Assembly (NCBI GenBank): GCA_023078555.1
Contig: CM041196.1
Coordinates: forward strand, 7,761,985 to 7,825,984
DNA length: 64,000 nucleotides
Direction: 5' to 3'
Source of the DNA: Ulva prolifera
Lineage: Eukaryota; Chlorophyta; Ulvophyceae; Ulvales; Ulvaceae
Of this stretch, positions 1 through 12,338 are shown piece by piece (position 1 is the stretch's first letter; each line of letters begins with the position of its first letter). A program made the translations under genes and the position numbers. The notes under the pieces are model-generated. The model was not told where the DNA came from. It was given only the letters and a program-made list of their open reading frames with translations, and searched no databases.

Positions 1-1453
1 ATCGCCGCCCCCGAGCACCTGCGGATCGAGCACCTGCGACATGACGAGCACCTGCGGATGCCCCAACGGCAGGCACATGCTGAGCCACTGCAGCGGCAGG
101 CCCGGCACATCCCCCAGCGCAGCAGGCGCGACCTCCACAGCGTGCGTGGCGGCCTGGGTGCGTGGCGGCCTGGCCGATCCGATCCGGGGGTACTTTTTGG
201 GTTCGTGCTGGTCGGCGGCCTCTGCCACGGCACTGTCGTGGAGCGCCGCGGCGCTGACATTCGAGGCAGTCATCGGGTGAGTGATGTACACGTCGCCGAT
301 CACCGGCGCGCCCGGGAAGAACGCCAGGATGTCACCCCGCTGTGAGGGTCTGCGGGACCGGGGGACAGCCGTTGATGGGTCGGCCTGTGCCTGGAAAGAT
401 CGCTGCGGCGCTGGCGGCACCGCCTGCGCAGTGCAGGGGGCGGCCGCACCAGCGGGGGCGTCTGCGCCGGACGCTGCTGTGGCGTCACATGAGGACGCAA
501 GGACGGCCGCATACGTGAGGGAAGAGGGTGCCTACCGCATACGTGAGGGAAGAGGGTGGCACCATGGGAGAGAGCGGGCGCCCCCGCGGCGGGTAGAGAG
601 AGGAATTGGGCCAGTTGGCCGCGGAGGAGGGCGTCGCGCCGTCGAGGTATGCTGGAGCAGCTTGCGGGATGATGGGGGACGGAGCCTGGGCCATGAGGAG
701 GAACGGGCGCGATCGAAGCCTGGTTGGGTGAAGATTTGGTGGTGAGTGACGGGGGAGCTGCAGCTGTGCTGTCCAGGATGCTGCGGCCGAGCCCAATGCC
801 GGGGCCAAGGCCACAGGGAAGCCTGCTCATGTGAGGCTCAACGCTGACGTGATCCCGCTGCATGCCATGATGCGGCGCCACGTCTCCATGATGAGGTTGT
901 GGCGGGCGACGACGGTGCCCCACAGCGACTTGCAGATCAGCGATTGCGTCCCAGACGCATCGCTGCGGCCACAGGGACACTCGGAGGATCTGTCATCATC
1001 GCCGCTGAGACGGGGCAGGAGGACTTCCCCGAGCAGGAGCCGTGCGTACACGCTGAACTCCGGGTCGGACAGGCCCGTCACTGGACCCGGGAGCGCCGTG
1101 AGCCAAGCCGATGCCATGGCCCCCATGCAGCTTCGCAGTCTGGCTGCCGCCGCCTGGCCGTCTTCAGGAAACCGGGAGGATTGGCGGCTGCCTGCCAGGT
1201 AGAGCGCAGCGAATACGGCGGCTTTGCGCCCGTCGGCCTCAGCGCGCGAGATCGCCCGCTGCAGCTGCGTCAGGCGCAGCTTCACTGTGGTGTGCAGCGC
1301 CCACGCTGCAGTGTCAGCCGGGCCGGCGTCGAGGTCGGCGATCGCGTGACCCCACGTCACGCGCAGCCGGTCCAGCACTCTCTGCAGCTCCAGGGCTGCA
1401 CCGCCACAGCGTGGCTGTGTGCAAGGGGCTCTGCCGCTGCGTAGGGCAAGCAC
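1..1453 (-). mobile_element. Degenerate 3' part of a LINE retrotransposon
   Basis: Read on the minus strand, 1453 down to 827 is open for 208 residues. It carries a cysteine/histidine cluster (CPCGRSDASG, then RHNLIMETWRRI) that matches in order the CECG...DH...C...RHNII block of the intact LINE at 25.8-29.3 kb. Further along the minus strand, 345 down to 260 has GDILAFFPGAPVIGDV-like coding, the putative restriction-like endonuclease start also seen at 58.2-58.4 kb. No reverse transcriptase lies upstream up to 1.9 kb, so the copy is 5'-truncated, and several frame breaks separate the blocks. DNA at about 220-400 closely matches 58290-58450. The element may continue beyond the left edge. The assignment is by comparison within this window. 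Confidence 0.6.
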
Positions 1454-1911
1454 AATCTCTGACGAGCACAGCAGGTCAGGCTGCGGCCCAGGCTGCGGCT
1501 GATATATGATGGGAGTTCAGTGAGGTTGTGATTTCGCTGGCGTCTTTCACATGCAAGAACAAACCGTCGGCAAGCGCGCGGACAGCCGCGCGCCACCGCA
1601 TGTTGCGCAGGGCCGATGCAGGAGCAACAGCACCGACACATCAGTGGCGATGCCAACCATCGCAACACACCGGATACAGGACTCATTGCAGCTGCTCCAA
1701 AAATCCTGGTGGCGACCCTGCTCACGCAGCCTGCGTGCAGCCAGCTGCACTCCCCGAGCGTGCACACCGGCACGATGTCAGCAATCTGCAGGGCCCTGGC
1801 ATCGCGTACATGGTTCGGGAAAGTGGCACACGTCCAGAAGCAGGCGCACTGCTTTGGTCCATGTGACAGTGTGACTATCAAGTGCAAGGCATGCCATGTC
1901 TTACACAACTA

Positions 1912-3900
1912 TCAATCTTGCATATCCCCTGATGATGTGCGTTGTCCCAGCTTCACCGTAATGGCGGCGCTATTTCGTGATGAGGTCCTGTAAACGTCTA
2001 GTGTGACCTTGTCACCGGGCTTTTTCTCGTCAAGTGCCTCAAACAAATCTGCATAATTGCGCACTTTCTTCCCATCAAGCCCTACAATTATATCACCCAA
2101 GACAAAATCCCCAAACTGCGAGCGTGTACAACCCTGCACGCCCGCATCTCCCGCTGGAGTGCCTAAGGGTGCGCTGTACACCAGCACGCCGTCAATGTTG
2201 AGCCTTGAGATCAATGCTGGAGGACCCATTGTAATTCCAAGGACGGGCCGTATGACCTCGCCGTATGTAAGTATCTGGTCCACAAGACCTTTCACCATGT
2301 CAATTGGTATCGCAAATCCTGCATTCGGCATGCTTGAACAGGCAAACATTGGAGTGAAGCAAGTACAGCAAAGCATTGTGCTTTGCTGTCAAAGTCGTGA
2401 TCACCTCATAGCATTGCATGCAACTGCGCATGCAGGAGCATACATAACACGGAGGCACACACCAACTCCGGAGAAAGCGCCTCTCTGACTTGGGTCCAGT
2501 ATTGCAGAATTGACTCCGATCAACTTTCCCTGCGAGTTCAGCAGGACACCGCCCGAATTTCCCGGATTGATTGCAGCATCGGTCTGGATGACACCCTTGA
2601 TCTTGGGCCCATACGACGTTGCCTGAATTTCACGCTGAAGGCCACTCACAACTCCCTGCAATGCATGCGTATGTAATGATGCATCTTCAACCCTTGATCA
2701 CTCTCCAGAAAACAGGGACAATGCAGCTGTGTTTCTGTGAGGCATCACCCTTTTGAGACCTAACAGGTGCTGCATGCAAATTTCGCGCTTGCTGCTTGCA
2801 CATGTGGCACATGCAATTTCCGGCATATGTACACTTTGGACGTGTGACAACCGTCCCAGATATGGCAGCTACAAGGAAACATCCAGTCATGGCAGGTGTG
2901 ATGGGCTCGCACAGATGTAAGGGTGTGGTCCAGGCCAAAAGGGTTGCCAATTGCGTACACCTGCTGCCCAACGAACAGACCTGTGCTGCGGCCAAGCTCC
3001 ACTTTGCGAAGTGCAGCAGCGCGGGCCGTGTCAATGTCAAGTTGCAGAACTGCAATATCCTTGTTCTCGTCGACTCCGACAACTTTCGCAGAGCATGACG
3101 TAGAGTCGTAGAGCGTGACCTTGATTGCATTGGCACCCTTGACGACATGGAAATTGGTGATGACATGCCCGGCACTGTCCCAGACAAAGCCAGAGCCAGT
3201 ACCCTGGGGAATCATGGCCACATCGATCGCGTATGGGCTGCAAAACAATCAGGGTCAGCGTCATGCGGCCTTTCTTTGCACTCGAGCGTGGGTGATATGG
3301 CTGTCTCAGACGCATCGCTGCGCATAAGCTGAAGGAAACACACAAAAGAATATGTTCTGGAACAGTGCAGCAAGCTTGAACCATTCATACGTGAGATGTA
3401 TCAGATGGGGGACAGGCTACAGGAATAAAATGCCCCAGAACTAGCGTGTATATGCCCTGTGGTCTTTGTGAGCAACCGTATGTCAGCCGTGGATGGTGTG
3501 GCCACTGTGGCATGCCCTGCATGATGGCAGTATTGCGTCCTTCGCAGAAGTAATGCAGATACACATGTCTGGAGAGAAGCAGATCTGTTGGGCCGCACTT
3601 TCGTGTATATGCTGCCAAGTTGGCGATGTTGACCACAGACGGTGTGTTTCGGTCAAAAATCTGTACTGTCAACCGTTCTTCTGACGTCAGTTCAGAGTAG
3701 TCTGGCGCCTGCACTGGTGTTGTTGCGATCGTCATTTTTTCGACCGCCGGGAATGCAGCGGAAACGGCTGGATCTGGGACGGCCTCTGCTAAGGCAGGTA
3801 GACCTGAAGCTAAAAACAATACTGCAGCCAAGTAGGTTGCAGCAGCACAGGCCATGTCAACATCTTTCCTCTGCTTTGCCGGATGGTGCGTAGCATTCAT
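1912..3900 (-). CDS. DEG1: Deg1/DegP-type serine protease, thylakoid lumen
   Basis: Four exons on the minus strand: 3900-3599, 3237-2913, 2655-2463 and 2318-1912. They join in frame to 408 residues. The trypsin-like triad is complete: His131 in [10 protein letters not shown], Asp161 in NKDIAVLQ and Ser243 in [20 protein letters not shown] and the block [16 protein letters not shown] are typical of plant Deg1/Deg8. One PDZ domain follows (about residues 290-400, with [15 protein letters not shown]). Near the N-terminus, residues 17-40 form a hydrophobic stretch ending LPALAEA, like a thylakoid lumen export signal with an AxA cleavage site. A classical stroma-targeting segment ahead of it is short or lies in an unseen upstream exon. 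Known role of the family: degradation of damaged photosystem II proteins in the lumen. Deg1 versus Deg8 is not settled. Confidence 0.9.
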
Positions 3901-5182
3901 TTTCCATAGATTGCGATTGCTGACGTGCAGCTCCTGTGAGCAGCAGTTACCACCGCTTGGTATAAAATGTTTATCACCGGCTCTCGCAGCCCATGCCGGC
4001 CGAAAAAAAATGAGAATACAGGAAACATCAGTCGCAGAGACTGAAGGCGCCTTGGAAGCACCCTGATGGAAATTTGGTGATCAACGTGACGGTACAGTCA
4101 CGTGTGCAGCAGACTGAGCACACCTGCGGAGGTGACTCTGACAGGCAGACCAGTGAAGCTGTCGTAAAGGCTACAGTTTCTCTACTGTCGGGCCGGCGGA
4201 TGGCGTGCATCAAGCAAGCTCTCCTGCCAATCTGTGTTTGCGAAATGTTGCATCTCCACATGTGCCCCTGTATGCAGCATGACAATGTCAAGATCATCGT
4301 CTGTGATGTACAATAGGTCTTTTCGTCCGGTTTTAGCATCTGCAGCGTGCCAGCACACACGGTCTAATGCATCATGGTACAGGAGCGGCACTTGCTGCTT
4401 GTATACAGTCACAGTGATTCGCCCCAAGCTGTGGCATAACATCAACTGATGTGCCACTACGTTGTCGCATCTGCGCAATGTAACTGCATTTGATTCCACT
4501 GTGTAAATGTTGTTTTGTAGTGATGCACCACTCCGACTTCCTGAATTCCGGAATTGAAAACTTTCCAAATTCCGCAAGTGAGATAGCATTCACGTACGCC
4601 TGTCAATGTGACACACATAGAGCCTAGGATCTTTTACCTGCGAGAGCGGCGTCTGCATTCAGTCGCTCTGGCAAAACGCTGGACACTGAACAGATACCAC
4701 TCCTGGGGGAGAGACGATGCCGCAGTTTGGAGGCCTTGCAGCACCTGCCACACAGTTAGAAAAGTCCAAAGCAGAATCACATTGACGCAGAATTCAGTAC
4801 AGGCAGAACGAACGACATGAGCAGGTGAATTTCAAAATTTGTAGCTGAAATAAAAGCGCACGTCAGGCCCAGCGCCGACTGCGAACACGCTTCAACGACG
4901 GTGATTTTCGCATCGCCATTGATTGCTGCGACGGCTAGACCTTTGCCCGTCGTTAAAGGGTGACACGTAGCATGCATGAGGGCCTTGCCACTGTGTCATG
5001 TGCAGGCTTCTATTGGTGCGTTGCGCCTTCTGAAGACAAATTGTCGAATGGAAAGAATAGTCAGACAAAGTTTGAATCGACATTGTCTGTGAGAAGCTTG
5101 TTGTAACAGGCAAGCTTTTGCATGCGCTTGGAGGCATTGTCGTGGAGACTGTTGGCGCTGCTGCCTCATTCATACGTACTCC
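3901..5182. other. Spacer between Deg1 and ECD
   Basis: This spacer presumably holds the promoters of both divergent genes. A minus-strand reading frame at 4589-4182 (135 codons) is the longest here. Part of it (GRKDLLYITDDDLDIVMLH) looks protein-like, but I recognise no family and no clear splice partner. Nothing else is supportable. Confidence 0.4.
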
Positions 5183-7317
5183 ATGGAGCATAAGACCTCC
5201 GTAGAATGGATGAGATGCTTGGTGATGTCAGTAGGTATGTGTGATCTACCGTTTGTGGCCGGTGCTGCACGGGCTGTGGCTAAGCACGACGCATCATAGC
5301 ACGACTACATTCTCGTTGGGCAGGTCCCGACGCTGGCAAGATATCGGAAGTCATCGCCAAGTACCTGAAGCAATATATATGGGAGCAAGATGAATTGGTA
5401 TTTCACAACCACACGGAGCTGCCTTGTCCATGGCAGTCGACACTCCCAGACGACTCCGCAACGGAGTGGATGTGGTCTGAGATCCATCATTGCGGCAGCT
5501 TGGATGACGAATGGTTTCTAGCCTTCGTTCTCAGCTACATTACGGATGTATACAAGGTGAGCAGACACCACATGCCCTGCGTCCCGTTGTATACATAAGC
5601 CACTTCATGGATATTTTGCGCGCAGGGTCAAGTCATGGCTCAAGTTTTTACCAACGAAGGACAGTTCATGCTTACAGAGGCTGCGAGCTTGTTGCCATCA
5701 TGGGTGGATTGCGCCAGACACGGGTCCATTGATGAGATTGCCAGTTCGCGCGTCTGGATATACAATGGCCTCTTACACCTCATACCGCTGCAAGGCAATG
5801 ATCGAGAAGATTTTACTCCTAAGGCCCTCACTGTGAGCCGGGCGGTGCACGCTGTTCGCTGTTCTAGCACCAATACCCTTGCGCCTGCACGGATCCAGGA
5901 ATACCTTTTCAAGCAGCATCTCTCAAGGTTTCCATCAGCAATCATGACGCTCACTCACCGGGCGAAGGTCTGGCTGCCCAGAGCTGCAGCCGCAACTCTG
6001 TTGCGGCACAAAGAAGTCTGTGCTTCAGCTACTCGTGCATTTTTAGATCGAACCGCATTAGAGATGCGTACGTCACTAAAGAGTGGCCAGTTCTGGCCTG
6101 AATGCGAATGCATGTCCGATGCGCCCATGGTCACCTGTGTTATTTCTATGCGAAAGTCACACTACGCAACCCTGGTGTCATCGCAGTTTTCGGCTCCAAA
6201 AGCGTGGCCGAGACCACTTGATGATTCGTCTGCTGCACGAAAGCAAGCCGATCTAGGGTTAAAGCTGACGATTGGTTTGCAAATACTTTTGCATCGTTTA
6301 TGTACCCTATCAATGTCAGGGATCGTGAACGGATCTGTCTCAGAGCAAGCCAGGCTGGACGAGATGCCAGAGTGGCACAGATACATCAGTGCTCTTAAGA
6401 GCCAGGGTTTCTTTGGGGATGAGGTGCAGGGATCAGCGTTACATCAGCGTAGATGCAAGGATGCAGAAGCGGCTTTCCGAGGTTCACGGGTCTTCACAGA
6501 CATGCAGCAACGCGCTGCAGCTACTGCCAGCGATATTCAGACTGCACTCGCCTCGCCTATCACAAATGTAGAACTGGCAGATAATGCACGGGTAGTGGAG
6601 GAAAGTGATACGTGCGTCCTAAAACGTGGCCTTCACCAGAGAACAATGCCTGAAACAAATTCCTGATTTGATTTGACGAGACAGTTTGTGTTGTCCATTC
6701 AAGCCTTGTTGCCTGAGTGCAGGTGGTTGGTGGAGGAGTTCAACAGTCGAATAGAAGCATATACGCACACGCAATGCACTGACAGCATCCCCCATGCTCG
6801 CTCCCAATCGAAGGACGCTCATAGCTCTGCAGCACTGTCAGCAGTTGACGTTATGGATCGATTGTCCAGATTCTTTGAGTCTGGGTCAAGTGCAGCAGGC
6901 GCTTGTCCGAATCCTTCATCATTCTCATTGGATGCAGAGAAGTTACTACAGGCTTTGCGAGGGGACGAACAATCGAGGTCACACTGGTCAGGTTCAGATG
7001 AAGACAGCAATGTCTCGGCTTCAGGGACTGATGACGATGAGATGCATGCTCACACTGATTCCCTTGACGACTCATCTGCCTCAAGATCTCAGAGCCAGTC
7101 TTTCATGAAAGCATACATGGACCAGATGGAATCGGAAATAGGCAAAAAAGCAGGGAGAGACTCACATGTTGACGTTAGCATGGAGACCGTGTCCAACTTA
7201 CTCAGATCTGTTACTGAAGGTTCTGATATACAACCAGGTGCCGCACATGGGCTTTTTGGCATGCTTGGGGTCAGTGTCCCAAAGCAAATGAATGTAGAAT
7301 GTACACAAAGCAGCTGA
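5183..7317 (+). CDS. ECD: Ecdysoneless (ECD/SGT1-like) homologue
   Basis: Proposed exons are 5183-5234 (least certain), 5324-5556, 5626-6611 and 6723-7317, joining in phase to 621 residues. The ECD signature starts with a 'DDEWF' block (GSLDDEWFLAFVLSYITDVYK) and continues across the intron with GQFMLTEAASLLPSWVDC and RVWIYNGLLHLIPL, which is the classic ECD core. The middle has the conserved LELG-like segment KQADLGLKLTIGLQIL. The C-terminal part is acidic and serine-rich (about residues 480-560) and ends in the family's SFMKAYMDQMESEIG motif. Known for the family: a cell-cycle and pre-mRNA-splicing cofactor that interacts with PRPF8 and R2TP. The third intron (6612-6722) restores a conserved Trp-Leu. 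The gene converges on RAD21, with 28 bases between stop codons. Confidence 0.88.
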
Positions 7318-7345
7318 TCATGTGTCGGTAGACACCTGGTCAAAC

Positions 7346-10208
7346 CTAATTGTAAACCTGACCAGAACTTAATATCATCTGCAACTCGGAGTAAGGTGAA
7401 TCCTGCTGCTCTATATGCACGATTCCCTTGGCCTGCAACACCAAAACGTCGTAAAACAGTTTTGCAGCTTCAGGCCTGTCGGTAGTCTCAATGAGCTGCG
7501 ACATGGATATAGCTTCGGGTTGCTTGCGCTTTCGTGAATCAGGAAGAATCTGCACAAACAGATGGCTTGGTTTCGAAGCCTTAAAATGCAAGCTGCTGGG
7601 CAGGCAAAAAGATACACTGTTCACGCGTGCCTGTGTAAGCCGCTCTAAGCGTTCGAGGGTGTGGAGAGTGTGTGCATTTAGGCTCGAGTCCTCGGCGCTT
7701 CCTGTACCCTGTGTTCCTGGTGCTGTGTAAAGCGTTTCAACTGGAGTATACTCATGTGGAGCATCTGCGCTTTGAGTTTGCATGCCTGAGGTGCCCCCTG
7801 GAGGGGCAGGGTGCACGCCACCAAGCTCAGCAATATGTCCTTGGTGCCCTGGCTGCGCTTCAGATAGACCATCTGCTTCAGGAATTCCTGGTGGCATCTC
7901 TGGTGGTGACATGCCTGGTGATGGCATTTCTGGCGGTGGCATGTCCAGCGGTTGCATATCTGCTCGAGTCATGGCAAATTGTGGCACATCCACATCAGGC
8001 AAGACCATAGCAGGCATGTCCATGTCCAGAGCATCATCTTCCAGCATGGTGTCACCAGCATTGCCTTGGCTTCCCTCTCGCTCATCTGCTTCTAGCAAGC
8101 GTGCCTGGTCCAAAGGCGGCAGGACTACATGCGAACCACTCACAGATGGCCGTGCATCGCGAAGTACTTCCACTTCAGCGGCGCCCGTGGATGTCACGTT
8201 TGTTTGATCTCCTCGTGCATCAGGTGCTGGAACCACATCTTCTATTTCGTCCGGCCCAGCTGATTCATCATCACCTCGCAGAGCATTGAGGCTCAGTGGA
8301 CGGCAGGACCCTATGGCTTCAAACAACCTGACTATTCGGTTGTCCAGACTGGGCTCCTGTACAGCAGAGGGGACCAGAAGGACGTCCAGATCATCTGTGT
8401 TCAGCGGCTTGGACCGCAGCCTTGTTTTGCTGACTATGGGTGGAAGCTTGCAGATCAACGAAGTGCGGTTTTTCAGGAGCTCCCTCGTTTCTTCAGACGA
8501 AACTGTTGTAGATTCTTTGTCAGAATCTCTGCGCAGCTTTGGAGCATTGCGCTTTCGGGTTCGCTTGGAAATCGCGCCTGCTGCTTCTGAAACAGTTTGT
8601 CTGCTTTGCTTGCCTTTGGGCGATCGTGAAGCGGTCTTTCCTTGCTGGTCGCCCGTACAAGCATCATCAAGCCTTGGGTCAGTGGAAGCGGCTGCTTCAG
8701 CTTCCTTCTCCAGTGGTTTTGCGTTTATGTCCTCCACGTCATCAGGCAACTCTGCATGCATGCCACAAGTCACCACTGACGACGTAGTCCTGACCCTGTG
8801 TGATCATAAAATGCAGACTGTGACTAACCTGGTGCATCAAACATAGGCTCATCCAATGTATGCGCATCTAGATCAGGTGTGATCTCGGGCATAATATCTG
8901 ATCCCACGTCCGGCATAGGGTCTGGGGCATGATCTTGTACGTCATCTGGCACCGCTTCTGATTCTTGCTGACACCTTTCCCCGATATTCACGACAACATC
9001 CGCTCCATCATTCTGTGTACCATAAAATTCTGGGGCTGGTGGTCCACCATCTTCTGGTGCACCACCATTTGCAGCAACAGCGGATGGACGGACAATAGGA
9101 GTTAAATCAGGCAAATCGTCAATTGGAAGCGGAGCTGCAAGTGTGCTGTCATCTCTATCTTCTGGTGCCGGTTCAGGACCTAGATTACTCATCTCTGCTT
9201 GGCCAGTTTTCATTGCCTCTGGCGTCCTATCACGGGACGCAGATCGGCCTAGCCTCTTTGTGGGTGTCATCCTTGGCAGCTCATCACCAAACGGCAATGC
9301 CGGCTCCATCTCGTCCTCGAAATCCACAGGTACCGCTCTCAATTGCTCTGGTTCATCCAAGTGGACCTACATCGGAGCCTACACAGTCAACGGTCGTCCA
9401 AGAATGTCAGACGCATACATCACATGAAGGTATTCCTCGGGCTACTCTTTGAGTGCGCTTACCATTGCAGAGTCATCACGCGGATCAGACTGACTGAGGG
9501 AGTACTCCATATTCATAAACGAAGCATGTGCTTGCGCAGCCATCGCCATCCCAGCATGGCTTTCCTCAAACAAGCCGAACCCTTCCTCGTCTGACAGCGA
9601 CGACAATCGGAAGAACTGGCGCGGCTCGTCTATCGTCACGTCTTGTTGATTTGCCAAAGCCAATTTGGCGTTTTTTCTTTGCTGTTTACTCTGTCCCTTG
9701 CCCAGGCCAGCAACTTTGTCAGCCTGCACATGCCTGTGGCCATGATCAACGGCTTACTGGACACGATATACAATATGTTCTTGACATTCAGTTTCCTTCT
9801 CTTCAGCGCTGTACCTTGTCCAGCTCTTGGACAGCAGTGAGGCAATCCTCCTGGAGGTATTGTAGCTGCCTGCTGTATATTTTAACAAGCCCAAGCAGCA
9901 GAAGCCCACTTAGTCGCAGAGCTAGAGGCATTTTATCTTCACCCTCTGAAGGTTGAATAATTTGCTCTGCATATGGCTGGATCCTCGATTTCAAGATGGC
10001 GTAGATACACTGGTGCAGTCGCGCCATGCGCCAAACAGCCGTTCTACCTCAACAGCCAGAAATTCAACAGATATGGTACGTTACCAACGGACTGAGGCAC
10101 GTCTGTTGAATTGATATCCTGGCGCTTCAGCCTCTTGTCTGCATGTGCAGCAAGCCACAGCTTTCCCAGAGGACTGGTTTTCCCCAAGAGCTGGACCGAG
10201 TAGAACAT
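7346..10208 (-). CDS. RAD21: Cohesin kleisin subunit RAD21/SCC1-type
   Basis: Five exons on the minus strand: 10208-10080 or 10085, about 10009-9815, 9723-9463, 9366-8829 and 8751-7346, about 842 residues. The start codon opens MFYSVQLLGK, followed by PLGKLWLAAH, which is the kleisin N-terminus that binds SMC3. The second exon carries MPLALRLSGLLLLGLVKIYS. The C-terminus (AAKLFYDVLVLQAKGIVHIE) is the winged helix that binds SMC1. The middle is acidic and proline-rich, including a PPEMPSPGMSPPEMPP tract near 7880-7960, and should hold the separase sites. The exon 1/2 border is ambiguous: donor at 10084 with acceptor before 10047, or donor at 10079 with acceptor before 10009, both in phase. RAD21 versus REC8 cannot be settled by eye, but the general layout fits RAD21. 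The promoter is shared with the RRM gene. Confidence 0.88.
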
Positions 10209-10888
10209 AATGAGAAATTATTGTAGTATACAGCAAGCTTGATGTGCCACTGGGGACCAGTGGTGTCCTATCTTCGGCGTGCGGGACGCCCTAACAACTC
10301 ACTACTGAAGCTCGGTCGCAGCTTGCACGTCGAGATCACGTATGCTGAGATCTGTGGGGTTGATGTGCAATGCATCACGCTATGATGGTTCCGGAAGTAA
10401 GTTCTTGTCCGATTTAAAATCTGGGTTGATTTTTGAATGCATGGGCGCAAGCAATGGCGCGCGGTGCGCAGCTCTTCAGTCGCGTCATGATTACGCTACT
10501 GTGCAGAGCTCTGCGCGCAACAAGGGGATACCAAGGTACATGATGCGGTAAGAAAGGCGTAGCACGACGTTGTGAAGTCATGCCATGCGAAAGCACGTTT
10601 GTGGCATGTGCATGTCGTCCCACAGTTATTCCTTTAGATACTTGCACGCCACATCGTGGCATCCTGACGACGTCCCCGGTCCAATTAATTCGGCCAGCGC
10701 GGGCAAAAAATTGCGCTTCAGGCGTCTTGATTCAGGTGTTCATGTTTGGACCTTAGCTTATGGCGCAAGCGGCGTGTTGAGAATTCTCTCCAACCGGATT
10801 CGATTCTGATGCTGCTTGCAATGCATGCCCACTTCATGCATCCATATAATATTCGCAGTGTAGAGTTGGGTGGAAGAGTGTCTTAGAT
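10209..10888. promoter_or_regulatory. Divergent promoter region of RAD21 and RRM gene
   Basis: This 680-base spacer lies between two oppositely directed start codons. No conserved reading frame is visible in it. A bidirectional promoter is inferred from position only; I could not assign a TATA box or other element. Confidence 0.45.
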
Positions 10889-12338
10889 ATGCCGGAAGCC
10901 GATCGCAGAAGGGGCGACTCACCTCAACGAATGGGTGAGAACAAGCTGTTCGTGGGAGGCGTTTCACACAAATTCCGTGATCACGATCTGAAACAAGGTA
11001 AAACAGACCTGTCAAACGCGTTCATCGGGCTATGCACCTTGGTGAAGACATAGTTCAAGCTACATCAGTGTTGTGCTTCTATTGCATCTTGCCTGCGTCT
11101 TTTGGGCTCAAACTGACCTTGTACCACTGATTTCTGATGTACGTTGCAGCTTTCTCACGATATGGTGCGGTGCGAGCGACTGTGATGATCGATCGAAAGA
11201 CTGGCCGCAGTCGGGGGTTTGGCTTTGTATTCCTCAATGAAAATGCTTCTACCCAAGATGCAATCAACAACATGCATGGGGCCATTGTTGATGGTCGCAA
11301 AGTCAGTGTGACCAGGGCAGTACCCGAGACACAGACCATGCCAGGCACACCTGCACCTCTGCTGGCCGCTGGGAAAGGAATACGCAGTGTGCGAGGTGTT
11401 CGTGGAAGCGCATGGGATGCAGAACGCCACTCACCTCGCAGTGCTTCGCGACCTCGCAGCACCAGGTGTGTATTCCTGCTATTCTTTTTGACGTATCGTG
11501 TTGTTTGAGCACATTCTCTGGTCTAGCCGATCACGTACGGTGGAGTCCCGGCGCTGGACTGCCGCCTTTTTGCAGGCATGAGCGTGGAGGTAGATATGGC
11601 AAGTCAGGGTATTCAGGGTTTACGCGCAAACGTGGCAGGTCCCCCTTCGATCGCAGTTTCAGTGCGCATGGGTCAGCCAGAGAGCGCAGCCGATCCTGGA
11701 GTGCTGAACGAGACAGCCATGGCTCAAGTGATGATTCTTATGGTGCTGGTGGAAGGGATGCTCGAGACAAGTGAGTGCTCCAAGCACCCGCAAGTCCCTC
11801 CAGCATGTCACTAACATCTACCTAGCTACACCTGCAGTATGACACCTGCGGCATGCCTGGGTTAGGGTTGTTCTGGTAGTCAGCTTCAGATTTCAATTGC
11901 TGGGACTCAAACTGACTCCCAACCCATGTGCAGAACCTTTCCTCCGTTCGAGGATGCGAGCACTTTGTTGATGGCAATTTCATCGTATGATGGACGGTAC
12001 AGTTTCTTCACTTACAACATGAGGTGCAATGTCTATGTTCTTGTGTGTCACTTGTGGCAGCAGTTTGCAGTGGTTTTGATGAGTATATTGCAAAGTGCAC
12101 AGCTCTGGACTTGTCGGAATATGAGCAGCATGATGATCCACATGAAGCCACAGTGTGGAGAAAAGAGCACAGCAGGCGGTTGTCACCGGAGAGGCAGGAT
12201 AGACCTCCATCGTGGCCTAAGCATGCGGATGTTCCTCCCACAGGCTTCGGAGGCATGCGTGGTGCATCTTCATCAGCAAGGGAAGGCGTCCCCAATCTAC
12301 GTGGTCGCCCAGAGCGATACAGTCGAGACTTACGCTAG
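10889..12338 (+). CDS. RRM protein with arginine/serine-rich tail (SR-like)
   Basis: Five exons: 10889-10997, 11150-11465, 11576-11770, 11934-11996 and 12071-12338, giving 316 residues with all phases matching. A single RNA recognition motif spans about residues 18-95, with RNP2 KLFVGGVS and RNP1 RSRGFGFVFL. It is followed by a tail rich in Arg, Ser and Gly (HERGGRYGKSGY, GSARERSRSWS, RKEHSRRLSPERQD), as in splicing factors and hnRNP-like proteins. The fourth, 63-base exon rests on splice phase and is the weakest part. Skipping it would preserve frame, because 63 is a multiple of three, so it may be alternatively used. Nuclear RNA binding and splicing is the family role; the exact orthologue is not identified. 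Confidence 0.8.

Noticed and set aside
281..980. Overlapping frames on both strands at the left edge
   Set aside because: They are by-products of a GC-rich decayed LINE; only the minus-strand blocks match other LINE copies.
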